From Verrucomicrobiales bacterium (GTDB taxonomy: Bacteria; Verrucomicrobiota; Verrucomicrobiia; Limisphaerales; RI-55): a DNA stretch of 11,283 nt. The DNA lies in assembly GCA_003484235.1 (NCBI GenBank), contig DNDP01000042.1:7459-18741 (forward strand). The letters run 5' to 3'. The notes under the pieces are model-generated. The model was given only the letters and a program-made list of their open reading frames with translations. It was not told the origin of the DNA and did no database searches. Shown here piece by piece: positions 6,576 through 11,283 of this stretch; the first letter of the stretch is position 1; every line of letters begins with the position of its first letter. The translations under genes were made by a program, and so were the position numbers.

Positions 6576-7280
6576 ATGAAACACCTTCGTAATAATAAGT
6601 ATGCGGCTTTCACACTCATCGAGTTGCTAGTCGTAATTGCCATCATCGCGATTTTGGCAGGTCTGCTTCTGCCCGCGCTGGCGAAAGCCAAGGCCAAAGC
6701 CGCACGCATCAGCTGTGTCAACAACCTCAAGCAGGTCGGCCTGTCGTTCCGCATTTATGCCAACGACAACGGGGACCGCTATCCGCAGCTGGTTTCAGTG
6801 GATTTGGGTGGCGCCTCCGATGCGGTGAATGATGGCCGGCTGCTCTACCGTATTTTCCAGGTGATGTCGAACGAGTTGAGCGTGCCGAAGACGGTGGTTT
6901 GCCCCGCCGACAATCGCACGATCGCTACCAACTGGGGTTTGCCCGGGTCCGGTGCCGGCAACTTTGACTCCACCACGCTGTCTTACTTCATCGGCCGTGA
7001 TGCGGAAGATACCCGGCCGAACATGGTCCTTTCCGGTGACCGCAATGTCGGCAACAGCCCGACGGTTGCTCCGGCGCAGTCTCCGTTCCTCGAAGGACCG
7101 TATCGCGCCACCACCAACCCGGTTGACATTGCCTGGGGTGACACGATCCACCAGCAGTCCGGCAACCTCGGTCTTGCCGACGGTTCCGTTCAGCAGGTTA
7201 CCCGTCAGTTGCTCGCCCAGCAGTTGAAGAACTCGGGCGACGCCGACAACTGGCTCCTGTTCCCGACGCCGAATCGGTAA
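6576..7280 (+). CDS. Prepilin-type protein with H-X9-DG C-terminus
   Basis: This 234-residue protein has a type IV prepilin N-terminus: a short basic leader (MKHLRNNKYAA), then F12 T L I E16 and a hydrophobic helix to about residue 35. Prepilin peptidase should cut between A11 and F12, leaving Glu at mature position 5. Position -1 is Ala where Gly is usual, a tolerated variant. The C-terminal half carries the H-X9-DG motif (H192 to D202-G203, in HQQSGNLGLADGS) of a PVC-type processing-associated prepilin family. C47 and C109 could form a disulfide. It may be a pilin or pseudopilin exported through the machine whose secretin is encoded upstream, but these prepilins occur in many copies per PVC genome and most have no known role. 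The gene stands alone, with a sigma54-like promoter before it and a strong terminator after it. No Shine-Dalgarno is visible before the ATG. Confidence 0.9.
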   Translation: MKHLRNNKYAAFTLIELLVVIAIIAILAGLLLPALAKAKAKAARISCVNNLKQVGLSFRIYANDNGDRYPQLVSVDLGGASDAVNDGRLLYRIFQVMSNELSVPKTVVCPADNRTIATNWGLPGSGAGNFDSTTLSYFIGRDAEDTRPNMVLSGDRNVGNSPTVAPAQSPFLEGPYRATTNPVDIAWGDTIHQQSGNLGLADGSVQQVTRQLLAQQLKNSGDADNWLLFPTPNR

Positions 7281-7305
7281 TTGGGCTTCAGACTTCAGTA
7301 ATTAC

Positions 7306-7336
7306 GAAGGCACCCGCAAGGGTGCCTTCTTTTTTT
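7306..7336 (+). terminator. Intrinsic terminator after the prepilin gene
   Basis: GAAGGCACCC (7306-7315) pairs perfectly with GGGTGCCTTC (7320-7329) around a GCAA tetraloop and is followed by seven T residues (7330-7336). It begins 25 bases after the prepilin stop. The ten-pair stem, GNRA-type loop and T-tract make it a strong rho-independent terminator, and it marks the prepilin gene as a single-gene transcript. Confidence 0.95.
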
Positions 7337-7461
7337 GAATCTTCTGAACGGAGTCAACCGTCACGGCTGCCGGTCGCGCTCCATTCGGCGAACAGGCTGT
7401 TTGTCGGAGGGCAGGCGACGAGACTTCGAACCAGCTGTTCTGCAATTCACGCGGAGCACGT

Positions 7462-7492
7462 TTCGCTCAACTGGCGTTTGCAGTTGAGCGAA
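7462..7492 (-). terminator. Perfect 11-bp hairpin spanning the epimerase stop codon
   Basis: TTCGCTCAACT (7462-7472) and AGTTGAGCGAA (7482-7492) are perfect complements around a nine-base loop. The hairpin covers the last codons and stop of the minus-strand epimerase gene (stop at 7467-7469). There is no T-tract on either side, so it is not a classic intrinsic terminator. It may protect the 3' end of the mRNA or act with Rho, or act as a bidirectional barrier between the convergent genes. Confidence 0.5.
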
Positions 7493-8426
7493 TGATGTCC
7501 CTCAGGGGAGTGGATGGGCGAAAGCCGGTCAGGCGTTCGAGCTTGTCCACGCTCGGACGTCGCCTCTGCATGTCTTCGAATCCGGGCGAATAGGCCTTGT
7601 CGTACGGGATGAACTCAAGTTTTGAATTGGAGTTCATCTCTCTAATGACAAGTCTGGCGAGGTTCTCAATGGTGATTTCTTCGGTGCTGCCGACATTGAC
7701 CACTTCTCCCATGGCGGCGGGGGTCTGCATCAGGCGAACAAGTGCCTCCACCGTATCACGAACGTGACAGAAGCAGCGTGACTGCTGTCCGGTTCCGTGG
7801 ATCAGCAAGGGGGCTCCGGACTTGGCCGCGCCGATGAATCGGGGCAGGACCATCCCGTATCTCCCGGTTTGGCGCGGGCCCACTGTGTTGAAGAAACGCG
7901 TGATCGTGACGGGCAGGGATCGTTCGCGGTGATAGGCCATGGCCATAAACTCGTCCATCAGCTTCGAACAGGCATAGCTCCACCGACCCAAAGTGGGGGG
8001 GCCAATCAGCAGGTCGTCCGATTCGGCGAACTCGTCACGACTGCTCTTTCCGTAAACCTCGGAGGTGGAAGCCACGAGCACCGGAACCCGGGAGCGATGG
8101 GCTGCATCAAGCAGCACTTCGGTTTCCTTGAGGTTTGTATGAATGGTCGCGATCGGCGATTTCACCACGAGTTCCACTCCGACCGCTGCGGCAAGATGGA
8201 AGATGTACCGCGCATCCGCCGCCAGCCGGTCGAGGTCCGGGCATTCAGAAACCGTACTCTCCACGAAATTCAGACGCGGCTCCGATGCCAGATGGGAGAG
8301 GTTGTTCCTCGTGCCGGTGGAACAGTTGTCGACGACCACGACGCGATGCCCCTCGCCGAGGAGACGCTCCACCAGGTGGGAGCCGATGAATCCGGCGCCG
8401 CCGGTGACCAGAATCAGTTTTTGCAT
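7467..8426 (-). CDS. NAD-dependent nucleotide-sugar epimerase/dehydratase (extended SDR)
   Basis: This 319-residue cytoplasmic enzyme belongs to the extended short-chain dehydrogenase family, which includes UDP-glucose 4-epimerase, UDP-glucuronate decarboxylase and dTDP-glucose dehydratase. It has the NAD-binding GGAGFIGS (G9-G15), the acidic residue after the second strand (D33 in VVDN), the active-site segment STSEVYG (120-126) and the catalytic YACSK (Y151, K155). The downstream region (RFFNTVGPRQ, then RCFCHVRDTVEAL and FEDMQRRRP) is typical of the GalE/UXS branch. It likely makes or modifies an activated sugar for surface polysaccharide, but the exact substrate cannot be told from sequence alone. 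Length is normal and all key residues are present. It follows the propeller gene by 54 bases on the same strand, so the two may be co-transcribed. Confidence 0.9.
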   Translation of the reverse strand: MQKLILVTGGAGFIGSHLVERLLGEGHRVVVVDNCSTGTRNNLSHLASEPRLNFVESTVSECPDLDRLAADARYIFHLAAAVGVELVVKSPIATIHTNLKETEVLLDAAHRSRVPVLVASTSEVYGKSSRDEFAESDDLLIGPPTLGRWSYACSKLMDEFMAMAYHRERSLPVTITRFFNTVGPRQTGRYGMVLPRFIGAAKSGAPLLIHGTGQQSRCFCHVRDTVEALVRLMQTPAAMGEVVNVGSTEEITIENLARLVIREMNSNSKLEFIPYDKAYSPGFEDMQRRRPSVDKLERLTGFRPSTPLRDIIRSTANAS

Positions 8427-8480
8427 GGAGTTCCGGGATTCGCTTCCGGACCTGTCGGAGATCTGGAGACTGCCGGACGT

Positions 8481-9797
8481 CTACTTGCCGATGCAGTAGA
8501 GGGTCTTGCCGGTGCGGATGAAGAGTTGTCCGTGTGCCGCCGCAATGGAGGACCGCAGTTCGCGATCGCCTTCGTCGCTCATGTCCGTTTCGTGCAGCAG
8601 GTCGAATTGCTCCCCGCCAGCTCGGACGACGAAGACCACGCCATCATGGTTCATCAGGTAAATGCGACCGTCGGCGCCGAGCGGTGAAGCTTCCAGTTTT
8701 GAACGAGATGGAAGGTCTCCGCTCCAGATGACCTTTCCCGTAGCGGGCTCGATCCGGTTCAACACCCTGCGGTCGGTATTGAGCAGATAGATGCTTTCCC
8801 GGTAGTAGAGCGGGGTCGCCACGTCGCTGGACACTTCGCGTTGCGAACTCACCCAGGCGAGGTCGGAATCCGCGAGCGTGCCCGAAAGTCCGGCCCTTAC
8901 GGCGTAAACCGGATCGTTTTTTGGCGCGCAGGCCAGCACCACCGGGCCGGCCGCCAGGGGTGACGGAACCAGTCGCCAATGGGTGATCCGCGTGGGGTTC
9001 CACGTTCCCCAGCGCCAAAGTTCCTTCCCGGTCGCGGGATCGTGACCGCTGATGCAGTCGCCACCGGCAATGAGCAGTTCCTTGCGACCTTCATGTTCAC
9101 TTGGAATCGGCGTGGAGAAGGCTTCGAGCGACTCCGCCCTCGCTTCAGAGGGACGGAGGTGCCGCCAAAGTTCCGCTCCGGACTTGGGATCCAACGCGAG
9201 CAGGAAGGATTCGTTCGGCCCATCGGAGCGGCCGCGCCCGTTGACGGGCACATCGCGTTGCAGGATCTGAAGATACAGCCGGCCATCAAAGAGAACAGGG
9301 CTGCTGGAGAAGGTCCACTGAAAGGCGAATTCGCCGTAGTCCTTCGTTATGCTCCGCTTCCAGAGCTGATCGCCCGAATGGTTGAAGCAGATCAGGTCAC
9401 CATTGCCGTAAAAGAAGAACACCCTTTCTCCGTCCGCCACCGGCGAGGGCGAGGCAAAATTGCTGCGGGGGTCCCGCGAGATGCCGAAACCGACCTCGCG
9501 CCGCCAAAGCTCCGATCCGTCGGTGCGCCTCAAACAGATCGCCAGGAGGCTCTTGGTGGATTCATCGGTCGTGCTGACAAACACCCTGTCACCCCAGATG
9601 ATGGGGGTGGCGGCCGCGCTGCCTGGCATTGTCGCGGTCCATTTGACGTTCTCCGTCTTGGAGAACTTTTCCGGCAGGCCGGTCTCGGTCGAAGCGCCGT
9701 TGAAGGTGGGGCCGCGCCAGTTGGGCCAGTCTCCGGCCGTGGTGCAAAAGGGAATTGCCAATGCAACCGCAATCGAGGGCAGATGGATCGGTTTCAT
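8481..9797 (-). CDS. Exported PQQ-like beta-propeller repeat protein
   Basis: This 438-residue protein begins with a signal peptide (MKPIHLPSIAVALAIPFCTTA, likely cut after A21), and the mature part opens GDWPNWRGP, a common opening of PVC-group propeller proteins. Repeats of the type xLDPxxGxxLWR recur (ALDPKSGAELWR, HDPATGKELWR, IEPATGKVIW), as in BamB-like PQQ-repeat propellers. The fold is a scaffold or binding surface. No catalytic residues of PQQ-dependent alcohol dehydrogenases were recognised, so an enzyme role is not supported. The frame stays open upstream to an ATG at 10034, but that extension has no domain and lacks a signal-like start, so I placed the start at 9797. No Shine-Dalgarno is visible there. 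Substrate or partner is unknown. The epimerase follows. Confidence 0.85.
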   Translation of the reverse strand: MKPIHLPSIAVALAIPFCTTAGDWPNWRGPTFNGASTETGLPEKFSKTENVKWTATMPGSAAATPIIWGDRVFVSTTDESTKSLLAICLRRTDGSELWRREVGFGISRDPRSNFASPSPVADGERVFFFYGNGDLICFNHSGDQLWKRSITKDYGEFAFQWTFSSSPVLFDGRLYLQILQRDVPVNGRGRSDGPNESFLLALDPKSGAELWRHLRPSEARAESLEAFSTPIPSEHEGRKELLIAGGDCISGHDPATGKELWRWGTWNPTRITHWRLVPSPLAAGPVVLACAPKNDPVYAVRAGLSGTLADSDLAWVSSQREVSSDVATPLYYRESIYLLNTDRRVLNRIEPATGKVIWSGDLPSRSKLEASPLGADGRIYLMNHDGVVFVVRAGGEQFDLLHETDMSDEGDRELRSSIAAAHGQLFIRTGKTLYCIGK

Positions 9798-10243
9798 ATC
9801 GGTGCGGCCGAGAATGCCTGAGGAGCTGGCGGAGTGGCAACCCGAGTTTTGGCCGGTGATTCGGGCCTCTGGTCGAAACTGAATGGTCCGGAGTCTCGGA
9901 GGCGTGGAACCGCACCATTTGATGACCCTTCGTGCCGGGCTCGAGGATGAAATGGACATGGAAGACACCAGGTTTTTCGCCGACTGGAGAGCCGCGACCA
10001 CCATCTCTCGGCGGGTCCAAGTTACCGCTTGCACTCGACCGATTCTTGGCTACTGTTTGCGCGCCTTTCCCCATCCGGGCCGACCAGGCAAAGCGGCAGT
10101 TGACACAATCTCCATGCTGCGCGGCGTTAGAAATGAAATCCGACAAAAACCGTACGCTCTCCGCTTCGCCATGCAGCTTGGGAGCCTCCTCACTCCCGCT
10201 TCTGATTCCCCGGCTTCTGTTTCTTAATTTGTCCAAACCAGTC
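9798..10243. other. 446-bp region with no convincing gene (divergent promoters expected)
   Basis: This stretch separates the propeller gene (minus strand) from the DUF3450 gene (plus strand), so it should hold promoters for both. Several frames are open through much of it, for example + 9883-10227 and the extensions of both flanking genes. None shows a signal peptide, known motif or ribosome site. A TTGACA occurs at 10100-10105 on the plus strand, but no good -10 follows at normal spacing. A small imperfect hairpin lies at 10175-10200 (AGC-tt-GGGAG with CTCCC-GCT). I saw no tRNA, no tandem repeat and no sigma54 match on the plus strand. It may be a decayed gene or a dispersed repeat. Confidence 0.45.
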
Positions 10244-11005
10244 ATGAAACTGATCATTTCGCCATTGCTCATGCTTGCCTTGGTTGCGCCCCTGGCGGCC
10301 GCGGACACCAAGCAGGTCCTCGATGAAACCCGCGCCATCCTCAAGGAATGGATTTCCACACGGCAAACCTTGGCGGAACAGAAGTCGGCGTGGGAGGTCG
10401 AGAAACAGACGCTTCAGCAGTCCATCCAGCTGCACGAGGCGGAGATCAAGCTGCTGACCGAGGAAATCAAACAGGCGGAGGAGCTGAGTTCCGCGGCGGA
10501 CAAGGAATGGATAGCCCAGGAACAGCTGGAGGCCGTCGTCAAGGAGGCCGCGGCCTCGGTTGAGGCGGTGGTCGATGACCTTGAAACGCAGCTGGTCAAG
10601 GCTTCGAAGGCCTTCCCCAAACCGCTTCAGGAGAAGATCGCGCCCTTGGCCCTCCGCATTCCCGAGCCCGACAAACGCAAGACCAAGAGCATCTCCGAGC
10701 GCATGCAGAACATCGTCGGCATCCTCGGTGAGGTGGACAAGTTCAACAACACGATCTCGACCTTCACCGAGATCCGCAAGGGCTCGGACGGCGGCGAGTT
10801 TCAGGTGGAGACGATGTACCTCGGCCTGGGGCAGGGCTTCTTCACCGATGTGAGCGGAAATCAGGCCGGCGTCGGTTTCCCGATGGATGGGAAGTGGCAG
10901 TGGGTGGACAAACCGGAACTGGGCGCGCGCATCAAGAACGCCATGGCCATGTATCGCAACGTGATGCCGGCCGAATTCGTCGGGCTGGACGTCACCGTGC
11001 GTTGA
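10244..11005 (+). CDS. DUF3450 family periplasmic coiled-coil protein
   Basis: This 253-residue protein has a signal peptide (MKLIISPLLMLALVAPLAAA, cut before D21). Heptad-rich coiled coil follows from about residue 25 to 90 (TRAILKEWISTRQTL, then EAEIKLLTEEIKQAEEL). The C-terminal half includes VDKFNNTISTFTEIR, the glycine-rich YLGLGQGFF and a W-containing segment (GKWQW) typical of DUF3450. Family members usually sit first in operons encoding a large coiled-coil ExbB-type protein, a second ExbB, ExbD and a TonB-like protein that energises outer-membrane import. The exact role of DUF3450 is not established. I chose the ATG at 10244 because it starts the signal peptide. The frame is open further upstream without any features. 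The next gene follows after 22 bases, consistent with an operon. Confidence 0.85.
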   Translation: MKLIISPLLMLALVAPLAAADTKQVLDETRAILKEWISTRQTLAEQKSAWEVEKQTLQQSIQLHEAEIKLLTEEIKQAEELSSAADKEWIAQEQLEAVVKEAAASVEAVVDDLETQLVKASKAFPKPLQEKIAPLALRIPEPDKRKTKSISERMQNIVGILGEVDKFNNTISTFTEIRKGSDGGEFQVETMYLGLGQGFFTDVSGNQAGVGFPMDGKWQWVDKPELGARIKNAMAMYRNVMPAEFVGLDVTVR

Positions 11006-11027
11006 ACTCCAAACGAAGATCCTCCTC

Positions 11028-11283
11028 ATGAATCGCTATTTTCCCACTCTGGTTGCTCTGATTCTTGCCGCTGGACTGTCTGCACTCGGCGCGCAGACTT
11101 TTTCGGAGGCTGCCGCGTCCGCCCACGCGGACCTCCAGAAAGCCGTCGCCGAACTCAAGGTCTTGAACGAGCAGATTGCCCGCGAGAAACTGCCCCTGGC
11201 CAAGAAGCTCGGTGAACTTGAGGCGGCCGCCCGGGAAAAGCGGCGGGAGGCCGAGCAGGCCACACGAATGCAGGGCAACAAAA
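11028..11283 (+). CDS. Probable TtpC-like MotA/TolQ/ExbB-family protein, 5' end only (partial)
   Basis: The frame from the ATG at 11028 is open to the window edge (85 codons). It starts with a signal peptide (hydrophobic LVALILAAGLSALGA, cut before Q23) followed by a charged coiled coil (HADLQKAVAELKVLNEQ, then KLGELEAAAREKRREAEQ). This matches the periplasmic N-terminal extension of the long ExbB/TolQ-like proteins (TtpC type) that follow DUF3450 genes in TonB-system operons. The channel domain itself lies beyond the window, so the family call rests on the gene order and the coiled coil. No Shine-Dalgarno is evident in the 22-base gap. An opposite-strand ORF over the same bases is a shadow. 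Confidence 0.7.
   Translation, partial: MNRYFPTLVALILAAGLSALGAQTFSEAAASAHADLQKAVAELKVLNEQIAREKLPLAKKLGELEAAAREKRREAEQATRMQGNK

Noticed and set aside
7797..8687. 296-residue plus-strand ORF across the epimerase gene
   Set aside because: It is antisense to an enzyme with all catalytic motifs and shows no domain.
9798..10034. Longer start for the propeller protein (ATG at 10034)
   Set aside because: The added 79 residues have no signal peptide or domain, while the ATG at 9797 begins a clear signal peptide.
9932..10243. Longer start for the DUF3450 protein (ATG at 9932)
   Set aside because: The extra 104 residues would bury the signal peptide internally and show no recognisable features.
1..11283. 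CRISPR array, insertion sequence or toxin-antitoxin pair
   Set aside because: No regularly spaced repeats, transposase motifs or paired small toxin/antitoxin genes were found on either strand.

Overview
The window is high-GC bacterial DNA, most likely from the Planctomycetes-Verrucomicrobia (PVC) group and probably Verrucomicrobiota. The evidence is a prepilin whose N-terminus (FTLIELLVVIAIIAIL then LLLPALAKAKAKA) and H-X9-DG C-terminus are typical of that group, a PQQ-like propeller that opens with a DWPNWRGP-type segment, a DUF3450 gene beside an ExbB-type coiled-coil gene, and several genes without an obvious Shine-Dalgarno sequence. The assignment comes from protein style, not from a marker gene.

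Region 1 (1-6066, + strand) looks like one transcription unit. It starts with the 3' end of an unidentified gene whose stop overlaps the next start (ATGA). Three secretin genes follow. The first carries N0, N1 and the first half of a ring-building domain. The second carries the other half, one full ring-building domain and the first half of another. The third carries the last half-domain and the whole beta-barrel secretin core. Each has its own signal peptide, and both breaks fall in the low-complexity loop of a ring-building domain. The outer-membrane gate of a type II secretion or type IV pilus-like machine is therefore apparently built from three separately exported polypeptides. Next come a two-transmembrane sensor kinase of ZraS/NtrB type and an overlapping (ATGA) sigma54-dependent response regulator.

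Region 2 (6067-7336) holds tRNA-Leu(CAG) on the minus strand, then an AT-richer intergenic region with three inverted repeats about 65-115 bp upstream of a good -24/-12 sigma54 promoter match. Beyond it lie a prepilin-type H-X9-DG gene and a strong intrinsic terminator. The layout (sigma54 activator, enhancer-like palindromes, sigma54 promoter, pilin-like gene) resembles PilS/PilR-RpoN control of pilA, and suggests that the kinase/regulator pair drives the prepilin gene.

Region 3 (7462-9797, - strand) contains an exported PQQ-like beta-propeller protein followed by an NAD-dependent nucleotide-sugar epimerase/dehydratase, whose stop codon sits in a perfect 11-bp hairpin.

Region 4 (9798-11283) is a 446-bp stretch with no convincing gene, then on the + strand a DUF3450 coiled-coil periplasmic protein and the 5' end of a probable TtpC-like MotA/TolQ/ExbB-family gene. 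This is the usual start of a TonB-type energy-transduction operon that continues beyond the window.
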